NCBI GenBank assembly: GCA_024220525.1
Contig: JAMYWO010000011.1
Span: 252,462-316,461 of the forward strand
Length of the DNA stretch: 64,000 nucleotides
Origin: Cochliopodium minus
Taxonomy: Eukaryota > Discosea > Himatismenida > Cochliopodiidae
Direction: 5' to 3'
Shown: piece by piece, positions 48,601 to 58,708 of the stretch
Layout of the letters: each line of letters opens with the position of its first letter
Numbering within the stretch: position 1 is the stretch's first letter
Made by a program: the position numbers and the translations under genes
Notes under the pieces: model-generated
Databases searched by the model: none
Told to the model about the DNA's origin: nothing
Seen by the model: the letters and a program-made list of their open reading frames with translations, nothing else

Positions 48601-49417
48601 ATTATCATTTCTTCATTACCAAAAACCAAAGTAGAATTGACTCCACCAGATATTGGCAAAACAGAAATAGCAATGAGACGATGCCCAAGGTAGTCTATCA
48701 AACACATGAGAGGATATCTCAACCCTTCTATCCCCAAGGAAGTAATCTGAGACAAACATTTCAGCTCATTCCCGGCTACTTTTTGAGCAGCATTGTCTTT
48801 TTTAAAAATAGCAAAAAATAAAAAAAATGTAAAATGAAAAATATTAATGAAAAAAATTTTACGATCAAGATTAAAAAGTTTATTTTTGTCTATTGCAAAC
48901 TTAAAAAGGATATTCGAAACTACAACTATCAAAAATTTAATCAAAAAATATTAATTTATTGAAAAAATTCAAAAACTCACATTTTTCTCCTCCCAAAATA
49001 CCGCCTTTGTTGATGGGCTTGATAGTTTTTTCTTCTGTGGGTAGACCCATTTCCCTTATAATGATTTTACCATATCTGAAATAAAAAATAAAAAATAAAA
49101 AATAAAAAATAAAAAATAAAAAATAAAAAATAAAAAATAAAAATAAAAAATTTAAAAAATAAAAAATAAAAATAAAAAATATAAAAATTTTACTGTTCAG
49201 AATCTTGGAGAAAGGCATTTGTAGTTTTAGAAACTTCTGAATAAACTTTCATTCTCAAATCGAAACTCTTGTAAGGAGAAGAAAGGATGTTTACACACAA
49301 ATGGAAATTATTGAGAGGCTCGTTTATTTTGAGAGGGACAACAAGCGAAGTGTCGACATTCTTTTTGAAATCCATTTTGAGGTTACTCACACTAAAATTG
49401 GAGGATCTTCTCTTCAT
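42670..49417 (-). CDS. Clu-domain / TPR protein (clustered-mitochondria family)
   Basis: Seventeen exons (49417-49194, 49075-48981, 48925-48863, 48796-48620, 48443-48197, 48067-48024, 47943-47902, 47827-47672, 47436-47197, 46852-46505, 46100-45866, 45603-45480, 45074-44829, 44283-44154, 43766-43602, 43133-43005, 42884-42670) total exactly 960 codons. Clu signatures are AAQKVAGNELKCLSQITSLG, RYPLMCLIDYLGHRLIAIS, RLNLKKHRLNGKE, DLEIHRGYDHNYYILDFSRL, MFRPEFVSRYEKEL and EQGINVRYIGKI. TPR-like helices follow (RNMAVCYQSLERNFQALTYF; HEAYNNLACLYLLRKEFSKA). The last about 160 residues are unlike known family members to me. Intron 47671-47437 uses a GC donor (GCAAGT) and must be spliced to give GINVRY. 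At 959 residues it is shorter than canonical Clu (about 1300), so it may be a divergent paralogue. Canonical members affect mitochondrial distribution and bind mRNA or ribosomes; its own role is inferred. Confidence 0.85.
44362..44650. repeat. Direct duplication of about 70 bp inside a Clu intron
   Basis: Two copies (44362-44431 and 44581-44650) sharing GGAATATGACGTTATAATAA, a T-rich middle and the end AAAAAAGCAGATAAA, with about one mismatch, separated by A-rich sequence. They lie in intron 44828-44284. Near identity shows the duplication is recent. Confidence 0.8.
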
Positions 49418-49633
49418 TTTTTCAAATCCCTCTTTTATAAAATGTAAATAAAAAATTAATTTAAAATTTTAATTAACACTAAAAAATTTAACCAATTTAA
49501 AAAAAAAAAACGAAAAAAAAAATTAACAATGTTTCTATTGTGATAGAAAAATATTGTGATTTTTTTTTTTTGTAAAATAAAATGAAATAAATAAACTATT
49601 ATTAATAAATAATAATCAAAAATTAAAAAACTT

Positions 49634-50764
49634 TTATGCCAATAAAATTAAATTTGTTTCATCAATAATATAATTTAAATTACCATCACGATCTTGTTTT
49701 TTCAACGATTTCACTTGTTTATTATCTTTTAGAACAGGATGGAAAAAAGGCTTCTTCTCCTTATCATTGTTTCCATCATTTTCGTTATTTCCTTCGGTTT
49801 CTATTTTCCTGCTGCTTAGAAGCTGGGAGAAGGGATTGGTGTTCTTTTGGAGGAGGGAAGTGGAAGAATCATCGATGTTCAAGTTCTTCAAAAGTTTATC
49901 TGTCATCCTGTAATTTATCTTTTCATCTTCATCACTATTATTTTCCTCTTCGATTTTATCCTGATACATATTCACTGCAGAATACATGAACTGATCAGAT
50001 ATATTCATCAAATTAGATAATTGATTTGGGCTGGAATTATAATTACTATTGTGTTGATCTATTGTTTCCTTGTAATTGATTATATCGTATTTGTAATCCC
50101 CATTTCCCCTCGTTTCATATTTGATGTTGCTCAAAGATTTGTGATTCAACTTGTTGTTCCTCTTGTCTATATCCTCTCTCATATTCATATTTATGTTGCT
50201 TATGGCATTTAGATTGTTATAATTGTAGAAATTATTTTCATTCTGAGTTATTTCACGATAATTTTTTTCTGATAAGATATCTTTGACATTATTATTTCCA
50301 TTTGAACTTATCAATCTTTGATCATAATTTTGTTGATTGAATGATAATGAGAAATATCCATCCTCATCACTCATTTTCTCCATATTAAGTTTATTGGGAT
50401 TAATTTCGGGCAACAGCAAGAATAATGTATCATTCAATCTTCTCTCATGTTGAAATACATTCGATATCTCGAGGAATTGAACATCATTCGATTTATTTTG
50501 ATTCTCCTCCTTGATATCTTTAGAAAGATATTTTTGAATGGACTCTGATATCAGCTGTATCAATTCTCTTTTCCCTTGTCCATATATCTCCTTTTGTTTT
50601 CCTTTCTTACTGTTCGATACCTCTTTATCCCCTTCTTTATTTGCTTGATTATTATTATGAGATAACGAGATATTCACAGTATATCTCGTTAATGCCTTTG
50701 CTATTTTTATTGAACTTGCTATTAATTGTATGGAATATATTTCCTTCGTACTGGTTGTATCCAT
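49634..50764 (-). CDS. Unrecognised Asn/Ser-rich protein, single exon
   Basis: An open frame of 376 codons from ATG 50764 to a stop at 49634. Codon use is like neighbouring genes and the frame is uninterrupted, so it is probably real. The first about 45 residues (YSIQLIASSIKIAKALTRYT) look like a folded helix; then comes a Lys/Glu-rich linker, a hydrophobic patch (LNDTLFLLLPEINPNKLN), and a long Asn/Asp/Glu-rich region that is probably disordered. There is no signal peptide, membrane span or catalytic motif. It is transcribed away from the F-box/eEF2-like gene, with 216 bp between the two start codons. No function is proposed. Confidence 0.6.
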   Translation of the reverse strand: MDTTSTKEIYSIQLIASSIKIAKALTRYTVNISLSHNNNQANKEGDKEVSNSKKGKQKEIYGQGKRELIQLISESIQKYLSKDIKEENQNKSNDVQFLEISNVFQHERRLNDTLFLLLPEINPNKLNMEKMSDEDGYFSLSFNQQNYDQRLISSNGNNNVKDILSEKNYREITQNENNFYNYNNLNAISNINMNMREDIDKRNNKLNHKSLSNIKYETRGNGDYKYDIINYKETIDQHNSNYNSSPNQLSNLMNISDQFMYSAVNMYQDKIEEENNSDEDEKINYRMTDKLLKNLNIDDSSTSLLQKNTNPFSQLLSSRKIETEGNNENDGNNDKEKKPFFHPVLKDNKQVKSLKKQDRDGNLNYIIDETNLILLA

Positions 50765-50980
50765 TCATACAAATGCCCTATATTTTTTTTTTTATATTTT
50801 TTTATTTTGAAATCAAAGAAGCTTTTTTTGTGAAATTCAATGAAAAATTTCATTTAATAAATCAAAGAGTTTTCCATTGATAATAGATCAAATTATCTTA
50901 GATAAAATAGTATAAGGAGATTTAGATATTTGAGTATGAATCACATTTTATAATAATTAAAGCTTTTCAAATAAAAAAAA

Positions 50981-53743
50981 ATGAGCTTTGAAATTATATA
51001 TCCTCGGATATGGAGCTATTTGTTTACATTTCTTGATTTCAAGAGTTTGTGCAAGATTGAATGTGTTGCAAGTTGTTCTATAAATTATCAAACGATCATG
51101 TAAATCAAATAAAATAATAATTTTCATTTTATCTTCAATATTTATCACTTGTTAAAGATATGGAAGGTAATAATATTAAATTTGAACATCATGAATAATA
51201 TAATTTTCATATAATTCATTTCAAAGCCATTATTCGAAAGAATTTTTCTATCAAAACAAATAAAGAACATAGAAAAGTACTCCGCTCCTCGAAATAAACT
51301 GTACAAAGTACTTTTCTATGTGAATCATACCAAAAAGAAAAAACAGATGAGGATGACATATCAATACAAAAAAATGATCAATGATACTAGCAAAAAAAGG
51401 AATATAGGGATACTAGGAAAACATGAACAAGCAAAACCAATATTTGATCAACTTATTTTTGAAAATGATTTTTCCTCATATTCTGATTTGTGGATAACCA
51501 AATCCACTGATAAGATAATAGCAAATTTTATTCATAAGAATGAAAAAAAGGAATCATTTTTGATAAATATGTTGTTATTAGTAAAAAAAAGAAAAATATA
51601 TTATTATTTATTATTTATTCTTTTAATAAAGGCAATGGATGATATTCACGAAATAAATTATAATTTAAGATTGTTGGACGGTGTTATTATTGTTGTGGAT
51701 TATTTCAAAGGGATGACAAAACAATTGGAAATTTACTTTGAAAAATGTTTGTACGAGGGAATTGTCCCTATTGTAATGATAGATGGTCTCGAACATCTTC
51801 TTTCAGAAGTTAAATTGGATGAAAGAGAAATATTCCAAACTTTGAAAAATATAGTTAAACAATTCAATAATATTATTCATAAATTCAAAGAAGAGTTTAT
51901 TGGGAAGATAAAGTTGTGTCCCACTTTGGGGAATGTTGTTTTTGGGAGTTGTAAAGAGAGATGGTGTTTTAGCTTGAATGATTTTAGTGATATTCTCTCC
52001 AAAAAATTTAAAGTTGATTCGAAAGTAATGAAAAAATATTTATGGGGGAATTACTGTTTTGATAAAAATCAAAATATTTGGGTTGAATCTAAAGAGATCT
52101 CCAAAGAAATTGGTTTTAAAAAATTTATTTTGAAACCATTAAAAACAATTTTTGATATTTGTTTGAATGGAAATGTTTCAAAAGTAATTTCTACCGCCAA
52201 TACTTTGAAAATTTTTTTGACTGATGAAGATATTGAGTTTATAAACAAAGGAAACAAATCTCATCTTTCCAAGTTTTTCTTCTCCAAATGGTTTCCGATT
52301 TCCAAAACTTTGAGCAAGAAAATAACCACAATAATTCCTTCTCCTTTAGAATCTCAAAAGTACAAATACAAAATTCTCTGCGAAGAATTTATGGAAGAAA
52401 AAAATTTTACAAAATCCATAAAAACTTGTTCTCCTGATGGTCCTTTAACCATCTATGTCTCGTGTGTCTTCAAAAAAAAAGATTCTTACTATTTATTGGG
52501 AAGAATTTTCTCAGGGACTTACAATGGAAAAACAAAATTGAAACTTCCAAACTCAAGATCCAAAGTAATTGAAAGAAATGTATTGAGAGTAGGAGGGTTT
52601 AATCCTTATGAAGATAAAATTGAATGTGGAAATTGGATAGGATTGAAGGTCAATTTTCTTTATAAGAATAAAACTTTCATCGAAAAAAATGTCAATTCAA
52701 AGTTTCATATGGACATAAACTTGGCTTTCTTGCCCAAAGTCACTTACACTCTAAATTTAACTTGTGAAAAAGACAGGTTCAAATTTGGAGAACCCAAGAG
52801 TTTTTTGGGAAGCGATTTCTTTAATGACGATAATATTTTCGAAGAACATTTGTGTTCTTCACATCTCGATCCTTTTGTAATTGAAAAAATATTTGAAAAA
52901 TTTAAAGATAAGATTACAATAGCTTCAAAGTTTCCGAGTTATAAAGAAACAATAAGAACGAAATCAGACAGACTGTGCCTTTCTAAATCTTCGAACAAAT
53001 ACAACAGAATCTATGCCAAAGCAGAGCCTTTACCTCTCAATGTAATGAAAGGAATGGAAATGTCTAATAACATTGAAATCAATAATCTCAAAAATAAATT
53101 TGAATATGTTAATGATTTTCACAAAAAAATAATGACAGTTGACTCTACAAACATTTTGGTGAACTCCCTTGAAAGAGAAGTCCACAAATTTGAAGATGTG
53201 GTAGAATTTTGTAAGACTGGCTTCCGTATTGGTACTAATTTGGGCATTCTTTGCGATGAAAATATGATGGGAGTAAGACTTGACATTTTGGATTCAACCA
53301 TTCACACTTATTTGGGCACTGGACACGGAGGAGGACAAATTATACCAACCTTGAGAAGAGCTTTGTATGCTTGCATTCTTTCTGCCAAACCCACTTTACT
53401 TGAACCTTCTTTCACTGTAGATATCTATTCAAGAGATCTTTCTATCGATTTGAAATCTATTGTCCTCAAATCTACCAAAGATATCCTCTCTTTCACCATC
53501 AAATCTCATTTTGTTCATTTGAAGGCGTCTTTGTCTCATCCTCAATGCATTCTCCTCCGAGAAAAACTGTTCTTGCTATCTGATAAGGTCTCCTACGAAT
53601 TCTTCTTCGATGATTGGAGGATGGTGGATGGAGATATCAATTATCCCAATTCCAAGCTCTATAATCTTGTGATGGAGATCAGAAAAAGAAAGGGATTGAA
53701 ATTGGAAATGCCTCATTTTGATGATTTCAATGATAAGCTTTGA
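50981..53743 (+). CDS. F-box plus GTPase-dead eEF2-like protein
   Basis: Paralogue of translation elongation factor eEF2 that cannot be a normal GTPase. Predicted exons 50981-51099, 51158-51166, 51241-51580 and 51632-53743 give exactly 860 codons. Exon 1 encodes an F-box-like sequence (YPRIWSYLFTFLDFKSLCKI then ECVASC). The eEF2 part starts near KKRNIGILGKHEQAKPIF, where the P-loop GHVDHGKST is lost. The DxPG motif is LLLA and NKMD is IDGL. Intron 51581-51631 (51 bp, in frame) must be removed for the G-domain to align. Domain II is good (GPLTIYVSCVFKKKDSYYLL, GRIFSGTYNGKTKL). Domain IV keeps IYAKAEPLPLNV and the tip loop STIHTYLGTGHGGGQIIP, with a His at or near the diphthamide place but one residue longer. 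The C terminus ends RKRKGLKLEMP. Without the F-box exons the start would be ATG 51347. eEF2 relation is certain; the F-box join is probable. Confidence 0.82.
51267..51321. repeat. Perfect 15-bp inverted repeat near the eEF2-like G domain
   Basis: ACATAGAAAAGTACT (51267-51281) and its exact reverse complement AGTACTTTTCTATGT (51307-51321) flank a 25-base loop that is unusually GC-rich for the region (CCGCTCCTCG). In the favoured gene model it is coding, just before the eEF2 homology. In the shorter model it is in the 5' leader, ending 25 bases before ATG 51347. It could form an RNA hairpin. Confidence 0.7.
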
Positions 53744-54014
53744 TCATTGCATTTATTGAATCTCAAATGAAATTTCTCCTTCAAATTTTGCAAAAAAAAA
53801 AAAAATCACGATTACATAAATTTATTTTTTGAAAAAATACATCCTTTTTTTATATTGAAAGCGATTTTATATATTTTTTCGAAATGGAACAAGGATGGAT
53901 GTTTATTTAGAATACTTTCATCTAATAATAAAATAAAAAAAAAATCTGGTTTGAGAAGAAAAGTTAAAGTACTTACACAATAAAAATTTCTATATATTTC
54001 AAACAAAAGGAGAT

Positions 54015-56648
54015 ATGTCATCAGTTTCAAATCATAGTTTTTATTATTGTGGTAAATTCAATCCATTATTTTTTTGTTATTTTGAAAGATTAAATAAATA
54101 TATGACTTTCTAAAAAATTATCAATGAATTAATGAAAATACATACAGCAAGTAAGGGAGAATTGTTTGCATATGGATGTAATGGGTAAAAAAATTATTAA
54201 ATTGTTGCTCGATATTTTTGTTTGGAAGATAAAAAAGAATATACCTTTTGAATTTCTCTGAAAAAAAAAAAAAAATTATTCAACGGAGATTTAATTTTCA
54301 AATAGAAATGGTAATTTAAAAAAAGTTTAAATTTGAAAATACATTCATCTTTTAACAATATTTTTTGTTTATCAAAGGACAATTAGGGATAGGAACCAAA
54401 GATGATGAAACAAAGCCTACTTTGGTCATGGGTCCAAAAGAAAACATCCGAAAAATAGCTTCAGGATACTCTCACTCTGCAATTTTGAAAGAGAATGGCG
54501 ATTTGTTTGTCTTTGGAAGTTTTTCAGATGGAAGATTAGGATTGGGTAAAAAAAAAATTTTTTTAATTAAAAATTGTTCCTTTTAATTTTTTATATAATA
54601 ATTTTAATTTTAATTTTTTAAATTTTATTTTTTTAATTTTATTTTTTTGATTTAGTTTTATTTTGATTTTTAATTTATTATTATTTATTTTTTATTTATT
54701 TTTTATTTATTTTTTATTTATTTTTTTTAATGAAAAGGTGAGGAAGACAAATGCAAACCTGCTTTATTGATGAAAAATGTAAAAGACGTGGCTTGCGGAG
54801 GCCAATCAACCATGATTTTAGATAGTAAACAAAACAACACTAAAAAATTTTTTTAAAATTTTTTTTAAAAATTTATTTTTATATTTAATTTTTAAAATTT
54901 AATTTTTTTTAAATTTATTTATTTTAATTCTTTTTTAAATAGATAATAATGATTTATTCGTTTGTGGATGGGTAAAAAAGATTTTTTATCAATTATTTTC
55001 TTTTAATATTCATTCATTTATTTCTTATTTTTTATTTTATTTTATTTATTTTTTTCAGTTTTTTATTTTTTTTTTATTTTTAATTTTTATTTTATTTTTA
55101 TTTTTAATTTATTTTTTTATTTTTTTCATTTTTTTTAATTATAATTTTTCCTTTTTTTTCTTTGTAGAACTCCAACGGACAACTGGGCTTCAAAGACCTC
55201 AGCAACATCAAAAGGCCCGCCAAACTTATGAACGGAGACATCAAGTCCATTCACTGCGGCTATGCCCACTCCATGATTTACAAAAATAATGGTGATTTGC
55301 TTTCTTTCGGTAAAATATTTTTAAATTTTAAAAAATAATTAAAAACAAAATTATTTTTAAAATAAAAAATAATTCAAATAAATTGTTTGTGCATTTTAGG
55401 ATCCAATGGTTCTGGTCAATTAGGTATTTTTTTTTCATTTAATTCATCTGGTTTTTTATTTAATATTTATTTATTTATTATTATTGAAATTTTTTGAATT
55501 AAATTCATTATTTTTTATTTTTAAATTAAAATTTTTTTTTTTAATTTTGATGATTTTATTTTTTAAATTTATTTTTTATATTTAATTCATTTTTCTTTTT
55601 TTTAATTTTGATGATTTTATTTTTAAATTAAATTTTTTTTTTTAATATTTATTTTTTTATTTTCTTTTTTTAGGAAACGGAAACACAGAGATGGTGGACA
55701 CACCTACAAAGATTCTCAATGATCCTGATATTAAGTCTATCAGCTTGGGAAGAGATCATTCTATGTACTTGAGATCAAATGGAGATGCCTATCTCTTCGG
55801 AAATGTCCAAATAAAAGGTAAAAAAATGTTAAAAATAAAAATAAAAAAAATTTCAAATAATTAAAAAATAAAAATAAATATAAAAATAAAAATAAAAATA
55901 AAAATAAAAATAAAAAAATAAAAAAAATTTATAAAAATTTACTAAAAAGGAATACAGCACCGAAAACCTACTTTGTTAAGTAAAAACGTGAGGAGTATTT
56001 GTTGTGGAGGATATTTTTCTGTTTTTTTAAAGGACAATGGTGATCTGATGGGTATTGGATCAAACTCAAACCGCCAAATTGGTAAATAAATTAAAAAAAA
56101 TAAAAAAAAAGAAATATAAAAAATTTAAAAAAAAATTTAATAACTTAAAAATAGATCAAACTCGAACTGACAAATACGAAGAGCCCAAGTTAATAATGAA
56201 CGACCCTTTTATCTCTTCTATCTCTTGCGGGTATTATCATACCATGGTTCTCAAAAAAGATGGAGAACTCATTTCTTTTGGTTCTAATTCTAATGGTCAA
56301 CTTGGTAATTTATCTTAATCATTTTTTAATTATCAATTTTATTAATTTTTTCTGATTTATTTTTAATTATTAATTTTAATTAATTTAGGAATTGAAAAGA
56401 ATTCAAATGTTACAACTTGCACAACCATCAAAAATACATCCATTTCAATGTTGATGGGAGAACCAAAAAGACAGATTTGGTCACCAGAATCCCACTTCTC
56501 TTTCCCAACAGACTTTAGGAGGGGCATCTTCAGCTTTTTGCTCGTTTTGAAAAGAATTCACAAGAAAAGTCAAAAAGAAAACCAAAAACTTTCCACTAAA
56601 ATCCCCAAATTCGTTTTATTCGAAATAATCAAACTGATTGCAAAATAA
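54015..56648 (+). CDS. RCC1-repeat protein with C-terminal W-x(4)-H box
   Basis: Beta-propeller protein with at least seven RCC1 repeats: QLGIGTKDDETKP, GRLGLG, NSNGQLGFKD, GSNGSGQLGNGNTE, GIGSNSNRQ, SFGSNSNGQL, alternating with phrases like CGYAHSMIYKNNGDLLSFG and CGYYHTMVLKKDGELISFG. About eleven small exons; one microexon is only 24 bp (55400-55423, SNGSGQL). The last exon adds a non-RCC1 end of about 60 residues: IWSPESHFSFPTDF, RRGIFSFLLVLKR, KIPKFVLFEIIKLIAK. The same kind of box ends the three SEL1 proteins at 60977-64000. The join between the exon ending GCNG (54184) and the next (from 54377) does not keep frame with plain GT-AG splicing; one base is surplus, so either the sequence has an error there or an unusual site is used. 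Partner and function unknown; a substrate-binding propeller is likely. Confidence 0.82.
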
Positions 56649-56792
56649 AAACCAAATAAAAATTCTTTTCAAAAAACAATGTTATTATAGATCATATTTG
56701 TGGAGTCGTCAAATCTAAAAATTACTTAAAAAATGATCACTGGATTGATAAATATGCTTATGATGTTTGATAAAACATTTTTAATTTGGGTT

Positions 56793-56880
56793 AGACATGT
56801 CCAAATATTACAACTTTGTTAACAAATATAAAATTTTTACTAACAAATTTTAAACTGTTGTAATATTTTTGGACATGTCT
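56793..56880 (+). mobile_element. 88-bp palindromic MITE-like element, copy 2
   Basis: Same family as 13687-13774. Ends are AGACATGTCC and GGACATGTCT, perfect inverted repeats. Flanks TAATTTGGGTT (56782-56792) and TAATTTGGGTG (56881-56891) are an 11-bp target duplication with one mismatch at the last base. It sits between two converging genes, 49 bp from the stop of the lipid-kinase gene, where it could form a hairpin in a 3' region. Confidence 0.82.
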
Positions 56881-56928
56881 TAATTTGGGTGTGTATATTA
56901 CATTATGATCAAAAAAACATTTGAGTTT

Positions 56929-58298
56929 TTAAATAAATATGGGGATGTGTTTGGGCAATACTTTGAGTTTGAAGGGAGTATGCACATAATCCACTTCACC
57001 ATCCACATTAATGCTTTGGGGAGTATCAGTTTGGAAGGAGATTTCACGAACATCATCACGATATACAACATTCTTATTCAAGATATGTGAACCATCATCT
57101 TTCGAAAAAAAAAGATTAAATGGAATTATTTTTGTTTTTATTGTATTGAGATGAGTCAATATTTTATAATCATAGAATGGATAGATTCAAAATGAAAATA
57201 TGATTATATAGATGGAATAATGATCTAAATATTTTTTTTTACCCAATCCATTCTCAACAGATAAAAGCTGGAGAAAATTGATAGAGTTGTTCACAAATGA
57301 AATTCCAATTTTTCCATCATCCAATTTTGCACCAGGACAAGCAATAGTGGTCTGAGAGATATGTTCAGTATTGCAGATGATCATGAAAGGGAATTTGCCA
57401 TGATAGGTATCCTTCCCATTGATGGTCAATTGACCCTTGTATTCAAAAGAAGGGAAAAGAGATTCGAGGATGGAGGCGACCTTATATCTGTAGGGTCCAA
57501 GATATCTATAATTTTCAGCTCTTTTAGCTACATTGACAAGTCCAACCATAGAAAGGAAATAGGTGCTCTTTGTTTTTTCTTCTATCAGCGAGATATCGAT
57601 CTTTTTTACATTCATCTTGATTATTATTGAAGCTGCTTCCTCTGGTCCTAATGGTTTGCTGTATAGATCGTTCGCCAGGGAATTTCCTGTTCCTGATGGG
57701 ATTATTCCGATGGGGATCTGCTTCTTGTAGTCTTTTCTTGAAAGAATATTATTTATAGCCCTGTTTATTGTTCCCTTTGATGAAAATGATAAGTTTAATC
57801 AAAAAATTACAATTCATAAGGTAATAAATATTTCAGAAAAAAATAAAATATATTTTTATAATTCAACAATATATCAATAAATTGAGGTATCTATTTTGTT
57901 AAATGAATAAAGGTAAATGAATAATTTATAAACAATAATAATCTATTCGCCACTATTTTCTTATTAAATATCAAAGAAGAAAAAAAAAATATTTAATTTA
58001 CATCTCCTCCAACTATTATTATTCCATCAATGTCATCTAATTTACAATCTTTTATGTTTATTTCTCCATCTACCATCATTTTTTCCACTTTGATCCCTTC
58101 ACTTTCAAAGATTTTGCAAGCTCTGTTCGCTCTATCTAATCCCATCTTATCTCCAGAGATGTTGTTGATTATCATTTTGAATTTCACATTTCCATTTTTA
58201 TGTTGAACTTTATTTTTATTTTCATAATTTTTGATATTATTATATGAAGAAATGAGCATCAATAATACAACTATAAGGATATAAAGACATTTCTTCAT
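56929..58298 (-). CDS. Diacylglycerol/sphingosine-kinase family lipid kinase
   Basis: Phosphorylates a lipid such as diacylglycerol, ceramide or a sphingoid base with ATP. Exons on the minus strand (58298-58002, 57774-57243, 57098-56929) total exactly 333 codons. The catalytic nucleotide loop GGDGTINRAINN is split by the first intron between GGD and GT. The second family motif IGIIPSGTGNSLANDL is complete. The C-terminal lobe shows FLSMVGLVNVAKRAENYRYL, FMIICNTEHISQTTIACPGA and DDGKIGISFV, and the usual SINVDGE closes the fold. An N-terminal hydrophobic helix (CLYILIVVLLMLISSY) suggests a membrane anchor or signal. Length 332 residues is typical of the small DagK/LCB5 class. Which lipid is used cannot be told from motifs. 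Very secure family call. Confidence 0.92.
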
Positions 58299-58708
58299 TT
58301 TTTTTTAATTTTTCATTATTATTTTTGTTTTCTAATATAAAATCAACCTTTCAAAAAAATTTGAAAAAATAGAACTTTGAGTTCAAAAATAACATCTTTT
58401 CACTTCATTTGTGAATCAAATAAAATTTAAAAAAGAAAATAAATTTATAAAATAAATATCGGACATTCTAATCAAGTCTTTTGTAAACTTTTTGTTTGGT
58501 TTGAAGTATTCTTCATTATATTATCTAAAGAATCTAATCATTTTGGAAATTATCATTTATTGTTGGATTCTTTTGTTAAACCTATATTTTGTTCTGTTTT
58601 GATCCTTCAAAAAGCTTGATCTTAATCCCGTCGCTACATTTTTATGAATGTGTGATTTTTTTTTTCTCGTTTTTCCAATTTAATAAAAAAAAAAAATCAC
58701 TGTTCAAT
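58299..58708. promoter_or_regulatory. Divergent spacer between lipid kinase and lipase genes
   Basis: 410 bp between start codons of two lipid-metabolism genes pointing apart, with no other open frame of note. A shared regulatory region is possible but no motif is evident. Confidence 0.4.

Noticed and set aside
51347-51349. ATG 51347 as the start of the eEF2-like gene
   Set aside because: Possible, but the upstream frame is open to 51241 and an F-box-like exon can be spliced on in phase, so the longer model is favoured while the short one stays an alternative.
53812-54030. Minus-strand open frame of 72 codons between the eEF2-like and RCC1 genes
   Set aside because: Composition is Phe/Leu/Ile rich, it overlaps the start of the RCC1 gene, and there is no recognisable motif.
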